The position numbers and the translations under genes were made by a program. The notes below the pieces were generated by a model, which saw only the letters and a program-made list of their open reading frames with translations, was not told the DNA's origin and made no database searches. 64,000 bases of DNA, from the NCBI GenBank assembly GCA_947500545.1, contig CANMSO010000004.1, positions 372,001-436,000 on the forward strand, in the 5' to 3' direction. Below are positions 46,086-54,968 of this stretch, in pieces. This stretch comes from an uncultured Aquimarina sp. (GTDB lineage: Bacteria > Bacteroidota > Bacteroidia > Flavobacteriales > Flavobacteriaceae). Position 1 is the stretch's first letter. The number at the start of each line of letters is the position of its first letter.

Positions 46086-46574
46086 TTAATACCCTACTTT
46101 TTTCTTTAATGAAGGTACTTCCCATTTGATCATTTCTTTCAGGAATTCATCTACTTTCTCCACAATAAGTTTTTCGGTAATAGACTCTGGTGTATACTGA
46201 CCAAATTCTACTACATTATTTTCCTGAGTTACATTTTCAATCTCTGGATACATCATAAAAACATAGATATCTCCATTATATGCTTGTGAGAAAATTAAGG
46301 CTCCCCCTGGTAAAAATTGATATGCTGGAATCAAATTTGTGCAATCTATCATTTCTGGAGGAAAAGAGTCAAAAGTAATATTGACCGCTTCATTATTATG
46401 TATCCAACTTAATTCCTGAACCTTCCATCCAATATCATATTGTTTTACAGCGGTTTGTAGTGTTTTTATAAGTAGATTTTTGGTTTTTGTTTTCCAAAGC
46501 AACCTTTTATCCACAACAGTTTTTATAGAGGTTCGATAATCATTAATTCGTTCCTCAAGATGTTCAATTTTCAT
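46086..46574 (-). CDS. Conserved protein of the Mla-type operon
   Basis: 162 residues, soluble, no signal peptide. Helical N-terminus (MKIEHLEERINDYRTSIKTVVDKRLLWKTKTKNLLIKTLQTAVKQY) then a strand-rich part (VQELSWIHNNEAVNITFDSFPPEM, GDIYVFMMYPEIENV). Last gene of the MlaE-F-D operon (10-bp gap). I do not recognise the family; its place suggests a role with the lipid transporter, but this is inference. Confidence 0.58.
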   Translation of the reverse strand: MKIEHLEERINDYRTSIKTVVDKRLLWKTKTKNLLIKTLQTAVKQYDIGWKVQELSWIHNNEAVNITFDSFPPEMIDCTNLIPAYQFLPGGALIFSQAYNGDIYVFMMYPEIENVTQENNVVEFGQYTPESITEKLIVEKVDEFLKEMIKWEVPSLKKKVGY

Positions 46575-46584
46575 AACCTAGTAT

Positions 46585-47574
46585 TTAAAACGATTCTTCT
46601 TTTTTCTTTTCCTTTTCCATCTTTTTAAAATATCCTCTGAAAAGGAAATTATGTTTCAGGGCCTCCATATTTTGATTAAATCGATAGGTGCCTTCTTTAA
46701 TACTGTTCATTGTAGAATCTATATTTTTAACCAAGACAGGATCGTTTGCCAAATAGTTTAAGGCTCCTTTACCTTCTTTAATGTCTTTTAGTACTACATT
46801 CAGATTTTTGCTGACTTCAGTAATTTCAACACTTGATTGCTCAAGGTTACTCACTATGGTTTTCATTTTTTGTCCCGATAGACTATCACTTAATAGTACA
46901 CCGGCTACACTTTCATTTTGATTAATTGATGAAATTATAGTATTAAGCTCTGTAATTGCTTGTGATGCCCCGGTACTTGCTTTTCTTAACTCATAAATAG
47001 TTAATTTGAGATCTTTAGCCATAATAGAGTCATTGATAAGTAATCCTAATGTGCCTTTACCATCAATAATTTCGGTAGTGATTTTTAATAAATCTGCAGT
47101 AAGCAGGGCCGCATTTTCATTGGTTACATTTAAGGTAGTTAGCATATCATCGGTACCGATCTTACTAAAAGATTGAATAGTATCTCCAGAAGCAACCGGG
47201 AGTTTTTTGCTCTCTCTTGGGAGAATATTTACAATCATATTACCCACTAGACCGTCTGAATTTATAGTAGCAACCGCATCTTTTTTGATGTGTTTTCCTA
47301 TACTTTCTTTGATAAGCATTTCTACTATGATTTGAGTATCATTAATCATCTTGATTTTGCTTACTGTTCCTACATTAATCCCCGAATACCTGACATTATT
47401 ACCCAGTTCTAAACCGTTGACATTAGTAAATTGAGTCATGATCTTAATGTTATCGCCAAAAAGATTCTGGCGATTTCCGATAGAATACAATGCTGCAATA
47501 AGAAGCATTGTTCCCAACACAACAAAAATCCCTAGTTTTAGTTTTTGTGAAGCTGATTTTTTTATAGTAACCAT
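46585..47574 (-). CDS. mlaD: MCE-domain (MlaD-like) lipid-binding protein
   Basis: 329 residues. One N-terminal membrane helix (KLKLGIFVVLGTMLLIAALYSIG), then the MCE domain (KIMTQFTNVNGLELGNNVRYSGINVGTVSKIKMIND), followed by a long helical region (about residues 130-310) that should form a needle or ring. MCE proteins carry phospholipids between membranes. Gene order permease, ATPase, MCE in one operon is the Mla/Ttg2 arrangement. Confidence 0.9.
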   Translation of the reverse strand: MVTIKKSASQKLKLGIFVVLGTMLLIAALYSIGNRQNLFGDNIKIMTQFTNVNGLELGNNVRYSGINVGTVSKIKMINDTQIIVEMLIKESIGKHIKKDAVATINSDGLVGNMIVNILPRESKKLPVASGDTIQSFSKIGTDDMLTTLNVTNENAALLTADLLKITTEIIDGKGTLGLLINDSIMAKDLKLTIYELRKASTGASQAITELNTIISSINQNESVAGVLLSDSLSGQKMKTIVSNLEQSSVEITEVSKNLNVVLKDIKEGKGALNYLANDPVLVKNIDSTMNSIKEGTYRFNQNMEALKHNFLFRGYFKKMEKEKKKEESF

Positions 47575-47586
47575 ATCCTATATTTT

Positions 47587-48339
47587 CTAATGTTTAAAAA
47601 ACGCTTTTACTTGAGGGTCGTCTGATCCAATTAACTCTTGATAAGTACCTTCTGCATAATTAATCCCGTCCACCAATAAAATAATCCTATTAGAAATCAC
47701 CCGTGCACAATCCACATCATGCGTAATGATCAATGATGATGTCCCATATTTCTTCTGTATGCTTCGCATAAGCTGTATAATTTCCTTGGCAGTTATGGGG
47801 TCCAGCCCGGTTGTTGGCTCATCATACAAAATAATTCTAGGTTTCAAGATAAGAGCTCTGGCTAATGCTACTCGTCTTTGCATCCCTCCTGACAGCTCTG
47901 CGGGCATTAAATCAATGGCATCTGCCAAACCAACATTTTCCAGAGCCTCTACAATTAATGCTTCGGTATGTCCGGTCATATTTAGTTTATGTTTATGCCT
48001 TCTTAAAGGAAATTCAAGATTTTCTCGTACGGTCATAGAATCATACAATGCACTCCCTTGAAATAAAAACCCTATTTCGGTACGCAAAAGATCTAATTCT
48101 GTTTGACCCAAAACAGTGATATCCTGACCTTTTATTCTAATACTACCGCTATCTGCTTGCATCAAGCCCACAAGGCATTTGATCATTACGGATTTCCCTG
48201 AACCTGACTTACCCATAACAACCAGGTTTTCTCCTTCAAATAATTGCAAACTAAACCCATTAAGTACATGATTATCACCAAAGCTTTTCTGCAAATCTTT
48301 GATCTCTAATACTGGTCCTATTTCTTTTTTACTTTCCAT
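47587..48339 (-). CDS. mlaF: ABC ATPase of the Mla-type lipid transporter
   Basis: 250 residues. Walker A GKSGSGKSV, Q-loop FLFQGSALYDSMTVRENLEFPL (the MlaF-type ENLEFPL), signature LSGGMQRRVALARAL, Walker B RIILYDEPTTGLDP and ITHD. It powers the MlaE-like permease, whose stop is directly adjacent (no gap). Confidence 0.93.
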   Translation of the reverse strand: MESKKEIGPVLEIKDLQKSFGDNHVLNGFSLQLFEGENLVVMGKSGSGKSVMIKCLVGLMQADSGSIRIKGQDITVLGQTELDLLRTEIGFLFQGSALYDSMTVRENLEFPLRRHKHKLNMTGHTEALIVEALENVGLADAIDLMPAELSGGMQRRVALARALILKPRIILYDEPTTGLDPITAKEIIQLMRSIQKKYGTSSLIITHDVDCARVISNRIILLVDGINYAEGTYQELIGSDDPQVKAFFKH

Positions 48340-49122
48340 CTATATTTCAAAAAATATATCAGCCAAGAATACCGCTATAAAATCAATCACAAAAAGTAGC
48401 ATCGATGTATATACTACTGCAGAATTAGAGGCTTCTCCCACACCCGCTGTTCCTTTTTTACAAAAATACCCTTTGTAACATCCCACTAATCCAATAGCAA
48501 ATCCGAAAAAGAAAGATTTGATCGTAGCCGGAATGACATCACTATACTCAATAGCATCAAAAACCTGATTAAAATATAATTGAAAGGATACGGCACCTTT
48601 TAAATTCTCTACAATTGCAGAGCCAAACAATGCAATTGCATCTCCAAAAACGATTAATATAGGCAGCATTAATGTGGTGGCTGTAATGCGAGTAATCACC
48701 AAGTACTTAAAAGGATTTGTTCCTGACACTTCCATGGCATCGATTTGTTCGGTTACTCGCATCGAGCCTAGTTCTGCTCCGATTCCTGAACCAATACGGC
48801 CCGCACAAATCAGAGCCGTAATTACTGGTCCAATTTCTCTTACTATTGAGATCCCTACCATTGATGGCATCCATGACTCTGCACCAAATTCCATTAGCGT
48901 TGGGCGAGACTGCAGTGTAAATACTAATCCCAGAATAAATCCCGTGACTCCAACCAAGAGTAATGAGCGGTTACCCATATGGTAACATTGCTTCAACAAT
49001 TCCTGAAACTCAAAAGGTTTTGTAAACACTTCTCTAAAAAAACGCCCTGCAAAAAATGACAAATCGCCAATCTCTGTAAAAAAAGCCTTTGTTCTTTCTA
49101 CTATGCGAAGTGATTGAGTCAT
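48340..49122 (-). CDS. mlaE: MlaE-type ABC permease
   Basis: 260 residues from the ATG at 49122 (MTQSLRIVERTKAF). A longer frame to 49215 would place dyads 17 and 18 in coding sequence and is rejected. The MlaE signatures are clear: VTGFILGLVFTLQSRPTLMEFGAESW, REIGPVITALICAGRIGSGIGAELGSMRVTEQIDAMEVSGTNPFKYLV and the C-terminal GEASNSAVVYTSMLLFVIDF. First gene of the operon, behind dyad 17. Confidence 0.92.
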   Translation of the reverse strand: MTQSLRIVERTKAFFTEIGDLSFFAGRFFREVFTKPFEFQELLKQCYHMGNRSLLLVGVTGFILGLVFTLQSRPTLMEFGAESWMPSMVGISIVREIGPVITALICAGRIGSGIGAELGSMRVTEQIDAMEVSGTNPFKYLVITRITATTLMLPILIVFGDAIALFGSAIVENLKGAVSFQLYFNQVFDAIEYSDVIPATIKSFFFGFAIGLVGCYKGYFCKKGTAGVGEASNSAVVYTSMLLFVIDFIAVFLADIFFEI

Positions 49123-49146
49123 AAAAAGTCTGCTTCTAAGGTTATT

Positions 49147-49189
49147 CAAATATAGAGGTAGCTTTTTCCAATAAAAATGACATAAATCA
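49147..49189 (-). promoter_or_regulatory. FNR-like dyad 17 and promoter
   Basis: TGACATAAATCA at 49178-49189 with perfect TATATTTG (complement of 49147-49154), reading left into the Mla-type operon. Its centre is 32 nt from that of dyad 18. Confidence 0.8.
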
Positions 49190-49209
49190 GCTAGTATGAG
49201 TACATATAC

Positions 49210-49252
49210 TGACATCCGTCATAGTTTGATTACTTGTGTTTTAATAGATTTA
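49210..49252 (+). promoter_or_regulatory. FNR-like dyad 18 and promoter
   Basis: TGACATCCGTCA at 49210-49221 with TAGATTTA at 49245-49252, reading right into the HMA/BRO-N operon. Paired back to back with dyad 17. Confidence 0.75.
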
Positions 49253-49270
49253 GCTGTTAAAATCCAAACC

Positions 49271-49540
49271 ATGAAAACAACTGTAGCAATACAAAACTTA
49301 AAATGTAGTGGTTGTGAAAGTACTATTGCAAAAAAACTACATACACTAGAAGGAATAAAAGATATATCAGTAGATACAAACAATTGCACTATTTCATTTA
49401 GCTACGAAACCCAAGATGGTATCGAAACTGTAGAAAAAGAACTTACTAAATTAGGGTATCCTATTGAAGGGGATAAAAACGATCTAAGTAGAAAAGCCAA
49501 ATCCTATATAAGTTGTGCTATAGGTAGACTTAGTAAATAA
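49271..49540 (+). CDS. Heavy-metal-associated (HMA/CopZ-like) domain protein
   Basis: 89 residues from the ATG at 49271. A frame open from 49196 includes the dyad-18 promoter, so the later start is right. The metal site is LKCSGCESTIAKKL (C-x2-C), with the ferredoxin-like babbab order. It should bind copper, zinc or another soft metal ion. Unlike a classical CopZ there is no export ATPase beside it. First gene of a three-gene unit. Confidence 0.86.
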   Translation: MKTTVAIQNLKCSGCESTIAKKLHTLEGIKDISVDTNNCTISFSYETQDGIETVEKELTKLGYPIEGDKNDLSRKAKSYISCAIGRLSK

Positions 49541-49571
49541 TATTATATTTAAAGTCACTAATAATATAGCA

Positions 49572-49754
49572 ATGAAAGAAACAGCAAAAAAAGGAGCTTC
49601 TTCAAATACAGTATACGGCCTAGGGTTTATTGGGGCAATAATTTATTATATAAGTCATGCTACCAGTTTTTGGATGGGAGTTATTGGATTTCTTAAATCT
49701 ATCGTATGGCCCGCTTTTCTTGTTTATGAAGCATTAAAATATTTAGGAGCTTAA
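49572..49754 (+). CDS. Small conserved membrane protein
   Basis: 60 residues: MKETAKKGASSNTVYGLGFIGAIIYYISHATSFW then MGVIGFLKSIVWPAFLVYEALKYLGA, two short membrane helices. Proteins of this size and wording are widespread and have no assigned function. Middle gene of the HMA/BRO-N unit (31-bp and 3-bp gaps). Confidence 0.75.
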   Translation: MKETAKKGASSNTVYGLGFIGAIIYYISHATSFWMGVIGFLKSIVWPAFLVYEALKYLGA

Positions 49755-49757
49755 GTA

Positions 49758-50516
49758 ATGAGTATTGAAATAATAACAAAAGATAGTTCAAATTATTTTC
49801 AGCAATTTCCATCAATAGAAATTGATAACCACACTTGGTTTGTAGCAAACGATGTAATCAATATTTTAGAATTAAAAGAGGATTCTGTAAAGATTTTAGA
49901 GGCATTGGATGATGAAGAACGTTTTTCTAAAAGATTATTTAGAAATGGACAACGCCAATTTGTAGATCTTATCTCAGAAAGTGGATTATATGCATTAATC
50001 TTTAGAAGTAACACCAAAAATGCTAAGAAATTCAGAAAATGGGTTACCAATCAAGTACTTCCTCTGATTAGAGTACGAGGGTATTATTCTGTTAAACGAT
50101 TTGAGATTCCTAACTTTGTTCTTAGATTTAATGATAACTGGGATCGTATAGAACCAGGCTATTTCTCGGTGCTTAGTGAACTTTTTATTCGATTATATGG
50201 CCGTTTTGAGCAGGAAGGGTATATTTTACCTAGCAAAGCTTTAGATGGAAAAGAAATAAGACCAGATATAAGTGTGTCCATTTATTTTGAAAAATATCTG
50301 GAAGAAAAGTTTCCTCAATATAATCGCGAATATAAAATGTATTCACATAGATTCCCCAATGGTAGAGAAGTAGAGGTAAAACAGTACAGTAATCATCTAC
50401 TCCCAATATTTATAGAATTCATAGATAAATATTGGCTTCCTGAACATGCATATGAATACTTTGAAAAACGTGATACAACCGCCTTAAAGTATTTACCAAA
50501 ACTATTGAAATCATAA
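49758..50516 (+). CDS. BRO-N / P63C domain protein (phage antirepressor-like)
   Basis: 252 residues. N-terminal BRO-N domain: IEIDNHTWFVANDVINILELK, then ESGLYALIFRSNTKNAKKFRKWVTNQVLPLIRVRGYY. The C-terminal part has the P63C pattern (RIEPGYFSVLSELFIRLYGRFEQEGYILP to HLLPIFIEFIDKYWLP). Both domains are typical of phage antirepressors and regulators. Here it is the last gene of a three-gene operon with an HMA protein and a small membrane protein, 3 bp after the latter, and no other phage gene is near. DNA binding is likely from the family; targets unknown. Confidence 0.85.
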   Translation: MSIEIITKDSSNYFQQFPSIEIDNHTWFVANDVINILELKEDSVKILEALDDEERFSKRLFRNGQRQFVDLISESGLYALIFRSNTKNAKKFRKWVTNQVLPLIRVRGYYSVKRFEIPNFVLRFNDNWDRIEPGYFSVLSELFIRLYGRFEQEGYILPSKALDGKEIRPDISVSIYFEKYLEEKFPQYNREYKMYSHRFPNGREVEVKQYSNHLLPIFIEFIDKYWLPEHAYEYFEKRDTTALKYLPKLLKS

Positions 50517-51239
50517 GTTTGATACTACACTAGCAATCCCAATTCCTAAAATAAGGAACAATACGAATTTCCTGAATTGATCTTGAGATATTCTATTAAG
50601 GATTTTTTTACCTATCCAAGTTCCCAAAATACTTACTACAATCAAAATAGGAATCAAGTACAAATCATGTTGATGTATATATCCATTAAAATAATACACG
50701 ATTGTTCTACTAAAATCAACTCCCAGATCAATCACTGCAGAGGTAGCAATAAATTTATCTTTATTCATTTTAAACGCAGCCATAGTTATTCCTCTAATCG
50801 CTCCTCCAGTACCTAGAAGCCCAGCACTTAGTCCTGATAAGGATCCTCCTACAATTGCACTTTTTGTATTTGATTTTACTTTAACTTGCTTGAAAAGAAG
50901 AAATAACAAACTTAAACCTATTAGAAAAAAGCCTAGAATGTATGTTAGTATTTTTGGATCCAGATATTTACTGAAATACGCACCTACAGAAACAAATAGG
51001 ACAGCAGGAATCCCCAAAGCTAATATTAGTTTTTTATCCAGTCCCTTTTTAAAAAATGCAATTTTGGTGACATTACTGGATAAATGAAACAAAGCAGTTA
51101 TTCCTAAAACCGATTGAAAATCCAGAAAAAAGTTAGCAATGGGAACAAAATATACTGAAGATCCAAAACCACCAACCGTTCCCAATATTTCTGAAAGGAT
51201 AGCTAGTATGACAAAAATTGGGAGATATCTGGATAGCAT
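50511..51239 (-). CDS. TSUP (TauE/SafE) family permease
   Basis: 242 residues, about eight membrane helices, with the two half repeats opening VGGFGSSVYFVPIANFFL and GGSLSGLSAGLLGTGGAIRGITM. TSUP proteins move sulfite, sulfonates or thiosulfate-related anions. It ends convergently with a 6-bp overlap with the BRO-N gene. Behind dyad 19. Confidence 0.87.
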   Translation of the reverse strand: MLSRYLPIFVILAILSEILGTVGGFGSSVYFVPIANFFLDFQSVLGITALFHLSSNVTKIAFFKKGLDKKLILALGIPAVLFVSVGAYFSKYLDPKILTYILGFFLIGLSLLFLLFKQVKVKSNTKSAIVGGSLSGLSAGLLGTGGAIRGITMAAFKMNKDKFIATSAVIDLGVDFSRTIVYYFNGYIHQHDLYLIPILIVVSILGTWIGKKILNRISQDQFRKFVLFLILGIGIASVVSNL

Positions 51240-51258
51240 AGGATATTAGAATGAGGCA

Positions 51259-51331
51259 TAAAAATAACCTGTTTTACTATCGTGTTTTATGATAAATATC
51301 ATCAGGCATGAATTGAGATTCTGTACTTTTT
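51259..51331. promoter_or_regulatory. FNR-like dyad 19
   Basis: TGATAAATATCA at 51290-51301, identical to dyad 12. Leftward TATTTTTA (complement of 51259-51266) is at the standard distance and serves the TSUP gene. Rightward TACTTTTT (51324-51331) is one base closer than standard, so effect on the phosphoesterase gene at 51416 is uncertain. Confidence 0.72.
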
Positions 51332-51415
51332 TTGATAAAATAAAACTTTATTTGAGCGAACCACCAAAAATAAAATATATCATATAGTATTGTATATTTA
51401 CTAAAAACTTAGTCT

Positions 51416-52312
51416 ATGTCTTCTCAATCCCGGTTGGATCGTGCTTATAAAAATGCAAAAGTAATTTCGTTTGATGATACTTCTAAGTTTATATTCTTTA
51501 GTGACTGTCATCGTGGAGATAATAGCTTTGCCGACGAATTTGCTAATAATAGAAACATTTATTTTCATGCCTTGACACATTATTATAACGAAGGATTTAC
51601 CTATTGTGAACTGGGGGATGGAGATGAGTTATGGGAGAATCTTAATTTTAATATGATTCTAAGAGCACATAAAAATGTATATGAATTGCTTCAAGTATTT
51701 CATAAAGATGATCGGCTAGAAATGATATGGGGTAATCATGATATGGTCTACAGAAATCCAAAATATGTAAAAAAACACCTTAGTCACTATTTTGACCATA
51801 AAACAGGTGAAAAAGTCCCTCTTTTCCCTAATATAAAATATCTTGAATCCATTATTTTAAAACATAAAGACACACAACAGGAAGTTTTCTTAATTCACGG
51901 TCACCAAGCAGATTTTATGAATTACACTGGGTGGAGAATTCATAGATTTTTGGTTCGTGTCCTATGGAAACCTCTACAGGTAATAGGAATCTCTGACCCA
52001 ACTAGTCCGGCACAAAATTTTAGAGAAACAATACGAATAGAACGCAGGATCAAAAAATGGATTGCCAATAACAAAAACCTGCTTACGATAATGGGACATA
52101 CACATCGCCCTAGGTTTCCAGAACCTGGAGATCTTGCATTATTTAATGATGGAAGTTGTGTTCACCCAAGATGTATTACTGGTATTGAAATCGAAAATGG
52201 TAATATTACTTTAATTAAATGGCAAATCTCAACCACAGAGGATGGCATACTAAAAATTATTAGAACTCCACTAGAAGGCCCACAAAAGTTAACTGAATTT
52301 ATTGCAGATTAA
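51416..52312 (+). CDS. Metallophosphoesterase
   Basis: 298 residues. The five family motifs are present: FSDCHRGDN (D-x-H), LGDGDELWEN (GDxxD-like), WGNHDMV (GNHD), IHGHQADF and MGHTHRPRF (GHxH). The layout is like UDP-2,3-diacylglucosamine hydrolases or phosphodiesterases, but substrate cannot be told. Cytosolic. It starts about 85 bp downstream of an off-register rightward element of dyad 19. Confidence 0.85.
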   Translation: MSSQSRLDRAYKNAKVISFDDTSKFIFFSDCHRGDNSFADEFANNRNIYFHALTHYYNEGFTYCELGDGDELWENLNFNMILRAHKNVYELLQVFHKDDRLEMIWGNHDMVYRNPKYVKKHLSHYFDHKTGEKVPLFPNIKYLESIILKHKDTQQEVFLIHGHQADFMNYTGWRIHRFLVRVLWKPLQVIGISDPTSPAQNFRETIRIERRIKKWIANNKNLLTIMGHTHRPRFPEPGDLALFNDGSCVHPRCITGIEIENGNITLIKWQISTTEDGILKIIRTPLEGPQKLTEFIAD

Positions 52313-52323
52313 CGTTACAGTTT

Positions 52324-53505
52324 ATGGAGACCGCACAGCATATAATTGACCAAATTCCGATTAGACACAACCTGGTATCATATATTATTTTTCTTGGTGT
52401 TTTTTTAGGATTGCTATTAAGTTTTGTAATTCTTTTTAGGGCATCAAAAAAAAACATCCCATTCAGAATATATGGTTGGTCTTTACTTATACAATCTATT
52501 ATAGCCGGAGATGTTTTTTTATGCTATACAGGCCTCATGAAATATGTTCCCCATCTAAATGATAGTACTGAACCTTTAGTATTACTTCTGGCTCCATCAA
52601 TATACTTTTTCGTATATACATTATTAAAGCGAAAATCAATAATCTTAAAAAAAAACTGGATCCACTTCTTGCCTTCAGTATTATACTTTTTGTCGCAAAT
52701 ACAATATTACTCCCAACCGGGATCTATAAAGATTAATGCATATTTGGGAGCATATTTCCCAGATATGAAAAGAATTGCGGTTCCGGAAGGTGCAGATTAT
52801 ACATACTTATGGATTAAAGACGAATTTAGATGGTTAATACTATCCAGTTTTGTTGTTTACATCATATTAGCCATTAGACTCGTGTTAAAAAACACTTATC
52901 GCAGTAATAAAAAAAATGCAAATAATATTAGAGTAAATAAATACATCTTTTCCAGGAATACACTTCTTGGGTTTTTGGCTGTTTTTATTCTAATTTTTCT
53001 AGTTTTTTTAAATTTTGAAGACGATGGTGGTGATCATTATATATTTATATTCAATTCTGTAATTGTATGTATTACAGGTTTTGTTTTACTATCAGAATCT
53101 CGGTTTTTTGAAGATTCTTGGATAGCAGATAAATACGAGACTTCTGGATTTAATCCTAATAGGATTTCTATTGAAAGGATTAAGTTTTATGTCCAAAAAG
53201 AACAATTTTATTTATCAAAATCTACATCTCTAAAAAGTTTAGCTGAGGCTTTAAATTCTAATTCCAATACTATTTCACAAATAATTAATACAAACACTAA
53301 TTTGAATTTCAATGATTTTATAAATCAATATCGAATTGAGGAAGCCAAAAAAAGACTTTTAGACAAAAGTTACGACTACCTAACTATCGAGGCTATCGGA
53401 AATTCTGTAGGCTTCAAATCGAAGGCGGCATTCTATAATTCTTTTAAGAAACATGTAGAACTGTCACCAAAAGCATTCGTTAAACTTGAACGATCTATTG
53501 CATAA
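52324..53505 (+). CDS. AraC-family regulator with N-terminal membrane domain
   Basis: 393 residues. About seven membrane helices (residues ~20-260), then a C-terminal AraC/XylS DNA-binding domain with two helix-turn-helix parts: LKSLAEALNSNSNTISQIINTNTN and LTIEAIGNSVGFKSKAAFYNSFKKHVELSPKAF. These membrane-bound AraC proteins are common in Flavobacteriaceae. Eleven bases separate it from the phosphoesterase gene; it may control the acyltransferase that follows after 102 bp. Not a CRP/FNR protein, so not a candidate for the dyad. Confidence 0.85.
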   Translation: METAQHIIDQIPIRHNLVSYIIFLGVFLGLLLSFVILFRASKKNIPFRIYGWSLLIQSIIAGDVFLCYTGLMKYVPHLNDSTEPLVLLLAPSIYFFVYTLLKRKSIILKKNWIHFLPSVLYFLSQIQYYSQPGSIKINAYLGAYFPDMKRIAVPEGADYTYLWIKDEFRWLILSSFVVYIILAIRLVLKNTYRSNKKNANNIRVNKYIFSRNTLLGFLAVFILIFLVFLNFEDDGGDHYIFIFNSVIVCITGFVLLSESRFFEDSWIADKYETSGFNPNRISIERIKFYVQKEQFYLSKSTSLKSLAEALNSNSNTISQIINTNTNLNFNDFINQYRIEEAKKRLLDKSYDYLTIEAIGNSVGFKSKAAFYNSFKKHVELSPKAFVKLERSIA

Positions 53506-53607
53506 GATTAAAATGTCCAGAATTATAATTCTAGACATAACCTACTTCATTTTTTAATTGATTTCGAACCAATTACTTCATCTTTGGCTTAACAAATTCT
53601 TGAGGTA

Positions 53608-54729
53608 ATGGAAAAAAAGATTCGTAGATATGACATGGATTGGCTAAGAGTAATTGTATTTGGGTTGCTAATTTTTTATCACGTAGGGATGTTCTTTGTA
53701 CCATGGAATTTTCATATTAAGAATAATATCATTTATGACTGGATTCGTTGGCCCATGCTTTTTTTAAATCAATGGCGTCTACCAATTTTGTTTATGATCT
53801 CTGGTATGGGAACCTATTACGCCCTTTCTTACAGAAATATTTGGCAATTCAATTGGGAGCGAATCAAAAGGTTATTGATCCCATTGATTTTTGGGATGTT
53901 ACTTATTGTCCCTCCACAAGTTTATTTTGAAAGATTGGCTAATGGCGAATTTATTGACTCTTATCTTTCTTATTTCAAAACTGAAGCTTTTGTAGGTGTG
54001 TATCCTGAAGGAAACATTAGCTGGCACCACCTATGGTTTTTACCTTATCTACTTGTATTTTCTATACTACTTTCTCCATTATTTATCCGTCTAAAAAGAA
54101 AACCTTCAATATTTGTGAATTGGATCAAGGAAAAAATTCAAAAATCTTATGGATTATATTTATTTATAATCCCGTTATACTTTATAGAAGCCCTGGTAGA
54201 ACCTTTTTTTCCAATTACACATGCACTAATCGATGATTGGTTCAATTTCATCAATTGTTTGGTTCTATTCTTTTATGGATTTTTACTTATAGCTTCTGGG
54301 AAAGAGTTTTGGACTAGTGTAGATCAAATCAAAAACAAAGCTTTAATCATCGGGATAATTGCTTTTTTAACACGACTAACTATCTGGGTGTTGGGGAAAG
54401 ATAGTACTTATATACATTTTACCGAAGCCTTGATAACAGTGATTAATTTATGGTCCTGGATTTTGGTAATCATTGGGTACGGTGCCAAATATCTAAACAA
54501 GAAAAGTGATGTTTTAGTCTATTGTAACCGGGCTGTGTATCCCTTTTACATTTTGCATCAAACAATTACTATTGCCATAGGTTATTATTTAATACATCTG
54601 GGTTGGGGCTTCATTCCTAAGTTCATGATATTGACTTTTGGTACTTTTTTAGGAAGTTGGATTATCTACCATTTGATCATTCTTAGGATCCCTATTTTGC
54701 AACCATTTTTCGGACTTAAAAAGCCTTAA
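53608..54729 (+). CDS. Membrane acyltransferase family protein
   Basis: 373 residues with about ten membrane helices and the acyltransferase-3 pattern: RRYDMDWLRVIVFGLLIFYHVGMFFVPWNF (the catalytic His in YHVG), NQWRLPILFMISGMGTYY, and the end LHQTITIAIGYYLIHLGWGFI. It should transfer an acyl group to a cell-surface sugar or similar. The stop overlaps the convergent NifU gene by 4 bp. Confidence 0.85.
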   Translation: MEKKIRRYDMDWLRVIVFGLLIFYHVGMFFVPWNFHIKNNIIYDWIRWPMLFLNQWRLPILFMISGMGTYYALSYRNIWQFNWERIKRLLIPLIFGMLLIVPPQVYFERLANGEFIDSYLSYFKTEAFVGVYPEGNISWHHLWFLPYLLVFSILLSPLFIRLKRKPSIFVNWIKEKIQKSYGLYLFIIPLYFIEALVEPFFPITHALIDDWFNFINCLVLFFYGFLLIASGKEFWTSVDQIKNKALIIGIIAFLTRLTIWVLGKDSTYIHFTEALITVINLWSWILVIIGYGAKYLNKKSDVLVYCNRAVYPFYILHQTITIAIGYYLIHLGWGFIPKFMILTFGTFLGSWIIYHLIILRIPILQPFFGLKKP

Positions 54730-54965
54730 GCTATATTCAAAACCTCTTCTATTTGAGGGGCATATTTCTTTATGGTCATTTCGACACCAGATTTTAATGT
54801 CATCTGGTTCACACTACAACCAACACAGGCTCCTTCTAACTGAACCTTAACTCTTTTATCATCTTCAATAGAAACCAAAGAAATATTTCCTCCATCACTT
54901 TCCAAAAAAGGCCTAATTTCATCAAGGGCTTTCTCTACATTTAGTCTTAACTCTTCAGAAGTCAT
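54726..54965 (-). CDS. NifU C-terminal-domain iron-sulfur scaffold protein
   Basis: 79 residues, the NifU/NfuA C-terminal domain alone. The cluster-binding motif is EGACVGCSVNQMTLKSGVE (C-x2-C). It carries Fe-S clusters to target proteins and works with the Mrp carrier encoded next to it (3-bp gap). Housekeeping, no dyad. Confidence 0.92.
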   Translation of the reverse strand: MTSEELRLNVEKALDEIRPFLESDGGNISLVSIEDDKRVKVQLEGACVGCSVNQMTLKSGVEMTIKKYAPQIEEVLNIA

Positions 54966-54968
54966 ATC

